DNA of 38,977 nucleotides, from contig URKG01000020.1 of the NCBI GenBank assembly GCA_900548265.1, positions 1-38,977 of the forward strand, given 5' to 3'. The position numbers were made by a program, and so were the translations under genes. The notes under the pieces are model-generated. The model searched no databases. It saw only the letters and a program-made list of their open reading frames with translations, and had not been told where the DNA came from. This DNA is from an uncultured Collinsella sp. GTDB lineage: Bacteria > Actinomycetota > Coriobacteriia > Coriobacteriales > Coriobacteriaceae. Shown here in pieces: positions 1 to 7,636 of the stretch (its first letter is position 1; each line of letters begins with the position of its first letter).

Positions 1-153
1 GACGCCCATCAGGAACACGGCGTCGTAGCCCTCGTCGGCGACCTTGTCGGCGAGCGCGGTCATCTTCTTGCCGGTCTCGTAGAGCGCCTTGCCGTCCTCG
101 AGATAGCCCTCCTGGTCGAAATGCATGATCTCGATCTTCTCGGTTTCCTTCAT
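1..153 (-). CDS. SIS-domain sugar isomerase/deglycase, N-terminal part only
   Basis: The first 51 codons of a minus-strand gene that runs off the left edge. The start is ATG at 153, preceded by a good AGAAAGGAGA-type ribosome site. The visible protein begins MKETEKIEIMHFDQEGYL and ends at ..YDAVFLMGV, a helix followed by a hydrophobic strand. This is how SIS (sugar isomerase) domains begin just before their phosphosugar-binding loop. It lies 60 bases downstream of a complete SIS gene on the same strand, so the two are probably co-transcribed. Paired SIS genes next to GntR regulators are typical of amino-sugar or Amadori-product (fructoselysine/glucoselysine 6-phosphate) catabolism; the substrate here is not shown by the sequence. 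The family call is inferred from a short fragment plus the neighbour. Confidence 0.6.
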   Translation of the reverse strand, partial: MKETEKIEIMHFDQEGYLEDGKALYETGKKMTALADKVADEGYDAVFLMGV

Positions 154-213
154 TTGTCTCTCCTTTCTGGGGTTGTTTCCACATCCCCCATGCCAACGGG
201 CATCAAAACCCGC

Positions 214-1329
214 TTACATTCCGTAACACTCGGCCGCTTTGGCCTTAAGCGCATTGACTGACTCTTCGTAGCCCTCTGCCTTGACCTCCATTTGCTTGGA
301 GACGGCATCAAGATACGGGTGCACGTCCCATGACTTCAGACGCTCGGCTATCATGGCCGCAATCGTCTGGAAGAACACAAGATTGGGAATTGCGCTGAGC
401 AGCGGAGCCACCTGAGGCACCGCAACCTCGTGAGCCCTACCCTTGGGATGGGCCGTGAGCAGCACCGTTTTTGTCGTAACGTTCGATAGCGCATCGGCGA
501 TATTCGCAAGACGCTCCGACCCCTGCGGATCGTCGACGATAAACACCAGATAGCCCGGAACGATCTGCATCTCGGGACCGTGGACGAACTCCTCGCCTTC
601 GTGATGCATGGCAGGAATCTTGATGGTCTCGCTCAGCTTGAGGGCCGCCTCTTCGGCAACGCCATAGTTGGGGCCGTTGCCGACGACCATGGCGGGCGTG
701 TGCTCAGAAAGCTCGAGCATGTGGTCTTGGACATATGCCTCGGCGGTCTTGCACATCACGGCATTGGCCTGGATGGCCTCGCGCAGGTCGTCAAGACGCT
801 GGGCAACGCCCTTGGCGTCAATCGTTCCGCGCGCCTGACCGCCGTAAATACCAAAGAGCACCAGGTACTCAACGAGCACCTCGACGCCCAGAGTCACAAA
901 GTCCACCGACTCGACGCCCACACCGTAGTCAAGAACGATGTCAGCGTGTTCCTTGATGGGAGCCTCGACATTTGCCGTGAGCGCAACCGCAGGCATATCG
1001 TGCGCGCGCATGTAATCGAGCGCCGCAATCGTATTGGTCGAATAGCCGCTCTGAGAGACGGCGATGTTGAGCGCATGCTGCGGATAGGTGTGTTCAAAAT
1101 CAACGAAGGCCTCGGGCGTCACAACGGACACCTGCATTTGCAGGGCATCCTGCAGGTAATCGCGGGCGCAATCGGCGGCATGGCGCGACGAACCCGAAGC
1201 AACGATGCGCAGCGCGTCAAAAGAACCGGACTGGAAAATATCAACGAGCTGCGCTACCAGCTCAGACGAACGCTCGAGGTTCTCCCCCATACGCACATGG
1301 GCAAGCTGAACGTAATCGAGCATCTTCAT
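214..1329 (-). CDS. SIS-domain phosphosugar isomerase/deglycase (GlmS C-half/FrlB/AgaS-like)
   Basis: A 371-residue cytoplasmic protein with two SIS domains. The first holds ASGSSRHAAD (about 46-55) and SQSGYSTNT, the phosphosugar-binding Ser-rich loops. The second holds VGNGPNYGVAEEAALKLSET and HHEGEEFVHGPEM, which match the GlmS-type isomerase signature (LKLxE..., E..HGP). There is no glutaminase domain, so it is not a full glucosamine-6-phosphate synthase. Families of this shape deglycate fructoselysine/glucoselysine-6-phosphate or isomerise amino-sugar phosphates. ATG 1329 is chosen because GAGGTGAG lies a few bases upstream; an in-frame ATG exists at 1368 but falls inside a palindrome and has no ribosome site. 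It is followed by a second SIS gene and preceded by two GntR genes on the same strand. Fold call is strong; substrate unknown. Confidence 0.85.
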   Translation of the reverse strand: MKMLDYVQLAHVRMGENLERSSELVAQLVDIFQSGSFDALRIVASGSSRHAADCARDYLQDALQMQVSVVTPEAFVDFEHTYPQHALNIAVSQSGYSTNTIAALDYMRAHDMPAVALTANVEAPIKEHADIVLDYGVGVESVDFVTLGVEVLVEYLVLFGIYGGQARGTIDAKGVAQRLDDLREAIQANAVMCKTAEAYVQDHMLELSEHTPAMVVGNGPNYGVAEEAALKLSETIKIPAMHHEGEEFVHGPEMQIVPGYLVFIVDDPQGSERLANIADALSNVTTKTVLLTAHPKGRAHEVAVPQVAPLLSAIPNLVFFQTIAAMIAERLKSWDVHPYLDAVSKQMEVKAEGYEESVNALKAKAAECYGM

Positions 1330-1351
1330 CGTCTCACCTCGTAACCAATCA

Positions 1352-1368
1352 TTAGTATTTGATACCAA
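1352..1368. promoter_or_regulatory. Candidate GntR operator upstream of the SIS gene
   Basis: An inverted repeat TTAGTAT-TTG-ATACCAA with 7-base arms (6 of 7 pairs match) sits 22 bases upstream of the SIS start codon. GntR/HutC regulators usually bind sites of this size, and two such genes lie immediately upstream. Binding is inferred. Confidence 0.45.
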
Positions 1369-1456
1369 TTACAGTTACAGGTTACGGCTTTTTGGTACCT
1401 CTTTGTCGATTAATTTATCCCCATCGGCGAACGGTCGATTTTGGGCCCTGTAAGGT

Positions 1457-1466
1457 TGTATATACA
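1457..1466. promoter_or_regulatory. TGTATATACA palindrome, TreR/HutC-type operator candidate
   Basis: A perfect 10-base palindrome, TGTATATACA (context GT-TGTATATACA-GC), lies in the 193-base gap between the GntR gene ending at 1523 and the SIS gene. The core resembles operators described for TreR-like members of the GntR/HutC family. Its position upstream of the SIS pair fits repression of those genes by one of the adjacent regulators. The assignment is by resemblance only. Confidence 0.45.
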
Positions 1467-1522
1467 GCTGACCCAACGATCAAAACTGGTTAGTTTCCCA
1501 GCCGTTATTCACAAAATACCAG

Positions 1523-2236
1523 CTAGTACGTATAGGTGTAGCCGCCCGTATCGCCACGATTGAAGGACTTTACATACTCGATAGCCTGACCGCTCGCGTC
1601 ATAGCTCACGCATTCCAAAAGCAAAACAAGATCGCCCTGTTCCAGTCCAAGGAGGCCGGCATCTCGTGCGCCCAGCGCTTCGATATCGAGCTTTTCCTGT
1701 GCCATGACTGGCTTTCGGCCCAGCATCTCATAGGTCTCGTACAAACTGAAGACCGACACGTCAATATCTTCGATGGTTGGGAACAGCAGGCAGGGAATCA
1801 GCGCCGTCTCAATCGATACGGGGCTACCGTTTATGCAGTTCAGGCGTCGAACGGAATAGAGCAGGTCGTCCTCGGCGATGCCAAACAGGTCGGCGTAATA
1901 TGGCCCCGCATAACGCTTGGAACGCGCGAGAATACGGACGGACGGCTCGCCGCCCGAAGCACGGACCGATTCACGGAAACCGACCGTGCGTTCAAAAAAA
2001 GCAGGTACTTTCTGCGCCACAAAGGCACCTTTTCCCCGAACACGGCGAATCTGCCCGCGCCGAACCAGCTCATCGACAGCGCTTCGGATGGTCAAGCGTG
2101 TCGTACCAAATTCCTCGGCGAGGTCTTTTTCGGACGGAATCATGGAACCCGTGGGATATATACCGCGCTCGATACGTTCCTCGATGCGGCGTCGAATGCG
2201 CATATAAACCGGGGTGGCATCTACTGTTTCAGCCAT
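1523..2236 (-). CDS. GntR/HutC-family transcriptional regulator A
   Basis: A 237-residue regulator. Residues about 8-75 form the winged helix-turn-helix (IPSEKDLAEEFGTTRLTIRS, then RRVRGKGAFV as the wing). The rest is a UTRA effector domain ending in YVKSFNRGDTGGYTYTY. HutC-type GntR proteins sense a sugar phosphate or similar small metabolite and leave DNA when it binds. The start overlaps the end of the next regulator gene by 16 bases, so both are translated from one mRNA. The two paralogues are clearly diverged and are not a recent duplication. The downstream SIS genes are the likely targets. Confidence 0.92.
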   Translation of the reverse strand: MAETVDATPVYMRIRRRIEERIERGIYPTGSMIPSEKDLAEEFGTTRLTIRSAVDELVRRGQIRRVRGKGAFVAQKVPAFFERTVGFRESVRASGGEPSVRILARSKRYAGPYYADLFGIAEDDLLYSVRRLNCINGSPVSIETALIPCLLFPTIEDIDVSVFSLYETYEMLGRKPVMAQEKLDIEALGARDAGLLGLEQGDLVLLLECVSYDASGQAIEYVKSFNRGDTGGYTYTY

Positions 2237-2988
2237 TGTTCACCTGCCACGCTCCTCATGCCGTTCTCTTCGCCGTTATCGGCAAAGCGGAACTTTGTGG
2301 GCAAAATCACCGATTTGCAATGCTCCACAAAACGCATGTCCTTATCAAATTCGATCGAGCTCTCATAGAACACCGGCGTTCCCTCTTCTTGCTGGAGCAG
2401 CTCGGCCTCTTCGACGTTCAAACGCGAGATGGAGATATGCTCACGTCCATGCTCAACACGCACGCCACCTTCTTTGAGCAAGACATCGTAAAGGCTCTCA
2501 CACTCAAAATCGTGTTCGGGAAGCGATGGGCACAGGGACAGGTTAACGTGAGCGGTCTCGATTGACGCCGGCTCGCCCTCAATAAGTCGAACGCGCTGCA
2601 TGCGGAGCAAGGGAGCGCCTACAGCCACCCCAAGCTTGTCGGCAAGCGCCTCATCCGCCTCGATGGTCCCGGTGGAAACCAGACGAGAAGAGGGGTGCAG
2701 GCCGGCAGTCCGTACAGCATCGGAAAAGTTATACGTTTCCTGGAAGATGTTCAACGGCTTGGGAGGACACACATACGTACCCGATCCGCGACGGCTCTCG
2801 AGCGTTCCACACGAGATAAGCCGCGTGATACCGGCACGCAACGCCGTACGCGAAACGCCAATCTCTTCGCACAGCACGCGCTCGGCCGGCAAGCGATCGC
2901 CGCCGGCAAGCTGATGGTGCTGGATATACCAAAGAATTCCCTCAACAGCACGATCTTTGGGGGGAATTGCATAAGATTCGCCTGCCAT
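2221..2988 (-). CDS. GntR/HutC-family transcriptional regulator B
   Basis: A 255-residue regulator with an N-terminal winged HTH (LPAERVLCEEIGVSRTALRA; wing ESRRGSGTYV, about 35-72) and a C-terminal UTRA domain (VRLIEGEPASIETAHVNLSL... YESSIEFDKDMRFVEHCKS). It is the upstream member of an overlapping pair with regulator A (16-base overlap) and shares its strand. Two co-translated HutC-type regulators beside one small catabolic locus is an uncommon arrangement. They could act on separate promoters, in a cascade, or as a heterodimer; the sequence does not decide. The family call is strong and the ligand unknown. Confidence 0.92.
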   Translation of the reverse strand: MAGESYAIPPKDRAVEGILWYIQHHQLAGGDRLPAERVLCEEIGVSRTALRAGITRLISCGTLESRRGSGTYVCPPKPLNIFQETYNFSDAVRTAGLHPSSRLVSTGTIEADEALADKLGVAVGAPLLRMQRVRLIEGEPASIETAHVNLSLCPSLPEHDFECESLYDVLLKEGGVRVEHGREHISISRLNVEEAELLQQEEGTPVFYESSIEFDKDMRFVEHCKSVILPTKFRFADNGEENGMRSVAGEQWLKQ

Positions 2989-3026
2989 TGCACAGACTCC
3001 TCATTCAGAAACGTATGCCGCCAAAA

Positions 3027-3515
3027 TTAGGCCAGCCCTCCCATGGCATCAAATTCGGCCTTGATCTTCTCGGCGACATTCCGATACGACTTATATAGAC
3101 TTGAATCGCGTTTGACTTCGTCGGTCATAACGGGAATCTCTAATTTGGAAACCTCGTCTTTTCCCGTCTGAACCGCCACAACAACGCCCATACCAAGACA
3201 CATATTACGCTTGGCAGCGTTTATTTTCGCCGCCTTGGCAGGATTTGCCAGGATACGCTGGGCAAATTCCTGTTTAGAGACCGCTTCTTCGGCCTCCGGA
3301 TCGCCCGCCTCGGCCACTTCGCACTGCAACACGTCCGCATAGTCAAAAATCTTCGGCTCGCCGCCGCGCTGATGTACGGCCCACTTGCGATGCGTGGCAT
3401 CCTGGTAGATAGCCGGCAAAAACGTAAACCGCGGCGGGTCCAAAATCGTATCCGTGATGGTAAACACATCGGGATCAAAGGCATCCTGCGGGTTTTTCTT
3501 CTTGAACAGCCCCAT
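3027..3515 (-). CDS. Conserved hypothetical protein, small cytoplasmic
   Basis: A 162-residue protein starting MGLFKKKNPQDAFDPDVF. ATG 3515 is preceded by GGGAGG at good spacing, which favours it over a further in-frame upstream ATG at 3548. The N-terminus is basic and has no signal peptide. A beta-rich middle (RFTFLPAIYQDATHRKWAVH..) is followed by an Ala/Lys-rich helix and a C-terminal stretch IPVMTDEVKRDSSLYKSYRN leading into a long helix. The last part resembles the C-terminal halves of small DUF4428-like proteins, but I cannot confirm a family. It lies between the GntR pair and the LacI gene on the same strand, 38 bases upstream of regulator B. Function unknown. Confidence 0.75.
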   Translation of the reverse strand: MGLFKKKNPQDAFDPDVFTITDTILDPPRFTFLPAIYQDATHRKWAVHQRGGEPKIFDYADVLQCEVAEAGDPEAEEAVSKQEFAQRILANPAKAAKINAAKRNMCLGMGVVVAVQTGKDEVSKLEIPVMTDEVKRDSSLYKSYRNVAEKIKAEFDAMGGLA

Positions 3516-3703
3516 ATCAGCCTCCCGTACTAGTATTAAACAACTCAAGCTGAATATAGCACCAATTTCAAGCCGCCGCCTTACCCTATCGGTGCGCGGC
3601 GTCTATGGCTCGCCCAGCGGAAGAGTTCACGGACGAGGGCCGGGGTGCCTGCCGGCAAATAGCGGACACTCCGCATGCAATCTATGCAAACAAGCAAGTA
3701 CGC

Positions 3704-4732
3704 TTAGCTACATTCGGTAAGCTCGAGCACGCTGTCCTTAACGATAAGCGCCGGCTCCAGAACGACCTCTTCGGCACGTCTACCGCCCCTACCGGCAAGA
3801 CGCTTGGACATGCAGCCAAAAGCATGCTCCGCGAGGACACCAGGATCCTGCTCAATCGCGGTCAGCGCCGGCTCAAAGAGAACGTCGGCCGCCGAGTTGT
3901 CATAGCTTACGACCGAGATATCGCCTGGGATGCTCTTCCCCATCTCGTGCAGGCGCTTGAGCAGACCCAGCGCAATGTTATCCGAGCTTGCGAACACGGC
4001 GGTGGCGTCAGTTGCGAGCACCGCCTCCGAGGCCTCATATGCGCTCGGAATGTAGTACTCGCTCTCAAACTCCAAACGCGCGTCAATAGGCAGGCCAACC
4101 TCGCGCAGTGCACGCTCGTAGCCGGCAAGACGTTTACGACCCGTATTGGAACGGCGCGCATTAACCAAGCAGGCAATGCGACGGTGGCCCTGCTCGATTA
4201 GATAGCGGGTGGCCATATAGCCGCCCATCTCGTGGTCGAACATCACCTTGTCGCACTCGAGTCCCTCAATGGCACGGTCGACCATCACGGCCGGAATGGG
4301 GAGATGGCTGACTTCTTCGCGCAAAGCGCGGTCGTCCGAGAACTCGTCGCCCACGACCAAGAACACACCATCGACGCCGCGCGTCACCAGCTGGCGCAGG
4401 AGCTCCAGATCGTCCTCGGCGCTTCCACCCGAGCTGGTAATAAAGAGCGCGTAGCCGTCCTCGCGGCAGCGCTTTTCCAGGCTGCCGGCGAGCGAGGCAA
4501 AAAAGCGGCTCTCGATATTGGGAACGATAAGGCCCAGTGTGCGCGACTCGCGCATGACCAGGCTGCGCGCGATCTGGTTAGGAACATAGTGGTTGCGCGC
4601 CGCAACCTCCTTGATGAGCTTGCGGTTTTCTTCCGAGATGCGACAAGGCCGGTTGTTAAGGACAAGCGAGACCGACGAAGGGGAAAGCCCCACCTCCTGG
4701 GCAATCTGCTTGAGAGTAACTTTGTTGCCCAT
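3704..4732 (-). CDS. LacI-family transcriptional regulator
   Basis: A 342-residue regulator of normal LacI/GalR length. The HTH is at the N-terminus (VTLKQIAQEVGLSPSSVSLV), followed by the hinge helix and a periplasmic-binding-protein-like sensor domain (LGLIVPNIESRFFASLAGSL... GVDGVFLV... FDHEMGGYMATRYLIEQGHR... FASSDNIALGLLKRLHE... DISVVSYDNSAADVLFEPAL). ATG 4732 has GGAAGGAG just upstream; an earlier in-frame ATG at 4804 would add residues before the HTH that the family does not have. It is transcribed away from murB. LacI proteins of this type respond to a sugar and repress carbohydrate genes. Its targets are not clear here; an AAACGTTT core that would suit a LacI protein occurs at 18931-18938, upstream of the PTS gene. 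Confidence 0.93.
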   Translation of the reverse strand: MGNKVTLKQIAQEVGLSPSSVSLVLNNRPCRISEENRKLIKEVAARNHYVPNQIARSLVMRESRTLGLIVPNIESRFFASLAGSLEKRCREDGYALFITSSGGSAEDDLELLRQLVTRGVDGVFLVVGDEFSDDRALREEVSHLPIPAVMVDRAIEGLECDKVMFDHEMGGYMATRYLIEQGHRRIACLVNARRSNTGRKRLAGYERALREVGLPIDARLEFESEYYIPSAYEASEAVLATDATAVFASSDNIALGLLKRLHEMGKSIPGDISVVSYDNSAADVLFEPALTAIEQDPGVLAEHAFGCMSKRLAGRGGRRAEEVVLEPALIVKDSVLELTECS

Positions 4733-4841
4733 CTCGCTCCTTCCGAGTATTCGCGCAATCTCTTGAAAGTATAGCGACCGTCCCTCTACCTTAATGATAA
4801 ACACTTTACCAATCCGGTAGACGGCTGTTTTATCGCCGCGA

Positions 4842-4907
4842 TTGGCGCAAAGTAACCTGACCCCTTTGCACCATGTGATGCATTGGGGTCAGGTTACTTT
4901 GCGCCAA
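4842..4907. repeat. Perfect palindrome with 23-bp arms (REP-like)
   Basis: Left arm 4842-4864 starts TTGGCGCAAAG and ends CCTGACCCC. Right arm 4885-4907 is its exact reverse complement. The 20-base loop can pair further through TGCA...TGCA (4868-4871 and 4880-4883). It lies in the divergent LacI/murB gap, 65 bases before the murB start. The GGGGTCAGG core resembles the GGGG-rich motif of REP sequences mobilised by RAYT (Y1) transposases, but no transposase gene is in the window. It is too far from the LacI 3' end to be that gene's terminator. Confidence 0.85.
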
Positions 4908-4972
4908 ATCCATCCGGGTGGGGTATATTGCATTCGATTAATGAAAACGACCACCATAAGGCGGATATTCGT

Positions 4973-5935
4973 ATGCACGAGAACGACTTTTTTAACGAGG
5001 ACCTGCTCTGCGCGCTCGCCGGTGTTGCCGGCGAGGACAACGTGCTCATGAGCGAGCCCATGCGCGAGCACACCACGTTTAAGATCGGCGGCCCGGCCGA
5101 TGTCTTTGTCACGCCCGATACCGAGCAGGGCCTCGTCGCCACGCTCGATACCTGCTATCGCTGCGATCTGCCACTCACCATCGTGGGCAACGGCTCCGAC
5201 TTACTCGTCGGTGACAAGGGCATCCGCGGCGTCGTCGTGGCGCTGGGCGAGGGCCTCTCCGACATCACCGTCGACGGCACGCACGTCACGGCGGCAGCCG
5301 GCGCCTTGCTTTCCGATGTCGCCGCGGCTGCCGCCGAAGCCTGCCTCACCGGCATGGAGCCCCTCTCGGGCATCCCCGGATCGGTCGGCGGCGCCTGCTA
5401 TATGAACGCCGGTGCCTACGGCGCCTGCATGGCCGATGTTTTGGAGTCTGTGCGCGTCTATAAGCCCGCCCGCGTGCTCGACGACGGCACCCGCGGCAGC
5501 GGCAATATCATTGAGTTCGATGTCGACGAGCTTAACCTGGGCTATCGCAAGAGCCGCATCGCCGACGACGGCTTTATCGTGCTCTCTGCCACCTTTCACC
5601 TTGCCCCGGGCAACGCCGCGATGATCAAGGCCGACATGGACGACTACCGCCAACGCCGCGAGGACAAGCAGCCGCTCGACATGCCGAGCGCCGGTTCCAC
5701 TTTCAAGCGCCCCGAGGGCCACTTTGCCGGCAAGCTCATCATGGATGCCGGTCTGCGCGGCCATGCTGTCGGCGGCGCGCAGGTGAGCGAAAAACACTGC
5801 GGCTTCATCGTCAACGCCAACCACGCCACCGCCGCCGACGTCGACGAACTCATCCGCGACATCCAAGCCAAAGTCAAAGAGCAGTTCGGCGTAGACCTAC
5901 AACCCGAAGTCCACCGAGTAGGCGAATTCCTCTAA
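4973..5935 (+). CDS. murB: UDP-N-acetylenolpyruvoylglucosamine reductase
   Basis: A 320-residue cytoplasmic flavoenzyme that reduces UDP-GlcNAc-enolpyruvate to UDP-MurNAc with NADPH, the second committed step of peptidoglycan precursor synthesis. The FAD domain shows TFKIGGPADVFV, VGNGSDLLVGDKGIRGVVVA and GIPGSVGGACYMNAGAYG (about 133-150). The C-terminal substrate domain shows LGYRKSRI, PSAGSTFKRP with the proton-donating Ser242, and PEVHRVGEF with the conserved Glu near the end. Length is normal. ATG 4973 follows AAGGCGG; an in-frame ATG at 4883 lies inside the palindrome and would add residues outside the family. It stands alone, divergent from the LacI gene, and is followed by a strong hairpin. 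Confidence 0.97.
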   Translation: MHENDFFNEDLLCALAGVAGEDNVLMSEPMREHTTFKIGGPADVFVTPDTEQGLVATLDTCYRCDLPLTIVGNGSDLLVGDKGIRGVVVALGEGLSDITVDGTHVTAAAGALLSDVAAAAAEACLTGMEPLSGIPGSVGGACYMNAGAYGACMADVLESVRVYKPARVLDDGTRGSGNIIEFDVDELNLGYRKSRIADDGFIVLSATFHLAPGNAAMIKADMDDYRQRREDKQPLDMPSAGSTFKRPEGHFAGKLIMDAGLRGHAVGGAQVSEKHCGFIVNANHATAADVDELIRDIQAKVKEQFGVDLQPEVHRVGEFL

Positions 5936-5938
5936 AAA

Positions 5939-5960
5939 GAAGGCCCCAAAAGGGGCCTTC
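5939..5960. terminator. Hairpin terminator after murB
   Basis: GAAGGCCCC-AAAA-GGGGCCTTC, a 9-bp perfect stem with a 4-base loop, starts 4 bases after the murB stop. The downstream T-tract is weak (CCATATTTATT), but A-runs on the left side would give a T-tract for leftward transcription. It may serve both murB and the convergent hydrolase gene. Confidence 0.75.
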
Positions 5961-6012
5961 GCCATATTTATTCAGATAAACCAGTCCGGTGTGTGACGCA
6001 TTGGACCCGAGA

Positions 6013-6143
6013 GGTCCGTGGCTGCCCGAAAGGCATTAGGTTGATCGCGAGTTCCGCACGAGCCGGAGAGCACTTAACGTGCTCTCCGTGCGAGCAGGAC
6101 TGTCCGAGCAGGCAACCTAATGCCTTTCGGGCAGCCACGGACC
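6013..6143. repeat. 131-bp element with 31-bp perfect inverted arms and nested hairpin
   Basis: Arm 6013-6043 (starts GGTCCGTGGCTGCCCG, ends TTAGGTTG) is exactly reverse-complemented at 6113-6143. Inside it lies GGAGAGCAC-TTAAC-GTGCTCTCC (6065-6087) flanked by CGCAC (6055-6059) and GTGCG (6088-6092), and a small GGAC-T-GTCC (6097-6105). It sits between the murB terminator and the convergent hydrolase stop, with no ORF. No target-site duplication is evident at the outer ends. It could be a MITE-like element, a bidirectional terminator or a structured RNA. Confidence 0.85.
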
Positions 6144-6162
6144 AACTTACTTCAAACCACCG

Positions 6163-7368
6163 TTACGACAGCGCGATACCGCCGAGCCAGCCCCAGCGCA
6201 CGCCAGAGCCAGTGCCGTAGAACCCAATGAACGAGTCAAGCGACTTAGACGTGATGGCGCCCTCGTTGCTCATAACGATGCCGCCGCCAACATAGATGCC
6301 CACGTGTCCGTACAGCAGACCCGGCGTACCGGTGCCACTGTGCGACGAGTCGGCCACGATCATGCCCACCTGCAGCGCCGAACGATCGGAGCTGTAGCAC
6401 CAGGCGTTAAACATGTCGCACGCGTTGCCGCCAAAGTAGCCCACGCCGGCGTTGCGGAACACGTTGGTAACCCAGGCAGCGCACCAGTTCAGGCCAGGCG
6501 AAGGCGTGGAGTAGCACGCGTTGACGACGGCCTGTTGCTTGCCCGAGCCGGCATTCTGCTGCGGAGTTCCGGGCGCATACGATCCGCCACCCGAGCTTGA
6601 ACCCCCCGAGTAGGAATTGTTCTTGTTTGCGGCAGCCGCGGCAGCAGCAGCCTTCTTGGCAGCCTCCTCGGCCTGAGCGGCAGCAAGAATCTCGGAATCG
6701 CGCTGGGCCATGAGCTCCTTGACATCGTCGGAGAGGCCATTCAGCACGGTCTGGACCTCCTGCTGCTTGGCCTGCATGTCCTGCATCTGAGCAGTCTGCT
6801 GGTCCTTGAGCTTCTCCAAGTCTGCTTTTTGCGACTCGAGCTCGGACTTCTGCGTATCGAGCTCTTTCTGGATGGTCTGGATGTCCTCGATGGCGTCACG
6901 GTCGCTCTTGTTGATCTTCTCGACGTAATGCGCGTTGGCGACGAGCTCCTCAAACGAGCCAGAAGCGAGCAGCAACGACAGGATATTGGTACCGCCCGAC
7001 TTGTAGCTTGCCGCCACGCGATCGGAAAGGTCGTTACGCTTCTTCTTGAGCTCCGACTTCTTGGTGTCGATCTGCTCCTGAGTGTCGTCGATCTGACCCT
7101 GAACGCCTTCGATATCGTTGAGGGTCTGGGCATTCTTGTTGGCGAGCGCCGCGTACTCATTAGCGATGCTGTCGAGCTGAGCCTGGACCTCGTCGAGCTG
7201 GGCCTGGGCGGCATTCAGTTTGTCGGTGGTTTCTTTGCTGGCCTCAGCCGCATGGGCGCGAGCAGGCAGGCCAAAAAGAACAGCCGCGGAAGCAGCGCCG
7301 AAAAGAGCCTTAAGGGCAGTGCGACGCGAAAGCTCCTGCGTAAAGATGGAATCGTTGTTTGGTGACAT
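6163..7368 (-). CDS. Tat-exported coiled-coil peptidoglycan hydrolase (PcsB/NlpC-CHAP type)
   Basis: A 401-residue exported cell-wall enzyme. Residues 1-40 form a twin-arginine signal (SRRTALKALFGAASAAVLFG, cleavage near ARAHA). Residues about 41-230 are heptad-rich coiled coil interrupted by SYKSGGTNILSLLLASGSFEELV, the loop seen in PcsB/RipA-type hydrolases that keep the enzyme off until FtsEX or a partner acts. An Ala-rich helix and a Gly/Ser linker (about 232-270) precede a cysteine peptidase/amidase domain with NWCAAWV (Cys296) and YGHVGIYVGGG (His355). The domain departs from the standard NlpC/P60 spacing, so the exact subfamily is uncertain. Start ATG 7368 has GGAG upstream. It is convergent with murB and is expected to cut peptidoglycan at division. 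Confidence 0.85.
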   Translation of the reverse strand: MSPNNDSIFTQELSRRTALKALFGAASAAVLFGLPARAHAAEASKETTDKLNAAQAQLDEVQAQLDSIANEYAALANKNAQTLNDIEGVQGQIDDTQEQIDTKKSELKKKRNDLSDRVAASYKSGGTNILSLLLASGSFEELVANAHYVEKINKSDRDAIEDIQTIQKELDTQKSELESQKADLEKLKDQQTAQMQDMQAKQQEVQTVLNGLSDDVKELMAQRDSEILAAAQAEEAAKKAAAAAAAANKNNSYSGGSSSGGGSYAPGTPQQNAGSGKQQAVVNACYSTPSPGLNWCAAWVTNVFRNAGVGYFGGNACDMFNAWCYSSDRSALQVGMIVADSSHSGTGTPGLLYGHVGIYVGGGIVMSNEGAITSKSLDSFIGFYGTGSGVRWGWLGGIALS

Positions 7369-7570
7369 ATGTACTCCGTTACATGCTTATTTATATGTCG
7401 CTCAACTCAAACATATTAACGCACATCGCGCTTGTCCCAACTATTTCCACGAACGGCTGGAAAAGCATGGTCAGCGGCTCGCAAATACGTCCCACATCAA
7501 AGGTAAGAATTATGCAAATAACACCCTATGAGTACGTTAACATCATTCCTCTGGTTTTCCTGACCCGCGT

Positions 7571-7599
7571 GTTTTGGGCGCGCCCAGCTGCGCTATACT
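7571..7599 (+). promoter_or_regulatory. Possible sigma-70 promoter for galE
   Basis: A TATACT hexamer at 7594-7599 lies 37 bases before the galE start codon. The -35 region (GTTTTGG around 7571-7577) is a weak match. The rest of the 268-base gap between the hydrolase and galE shows no further structure that I can support. Confidence 0.35.
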
Positions 7600-7636
7600 C
7601 CCCTCAAGAAGTGTTCCTGATTCGATAGGAGACTAC

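Noticed and set aside
4883..4972. N-terminal extension of murB from ATG 4883
   Set aside because: It begins inside the palindrome, has no ribosome site and adds residues not found in MurB.
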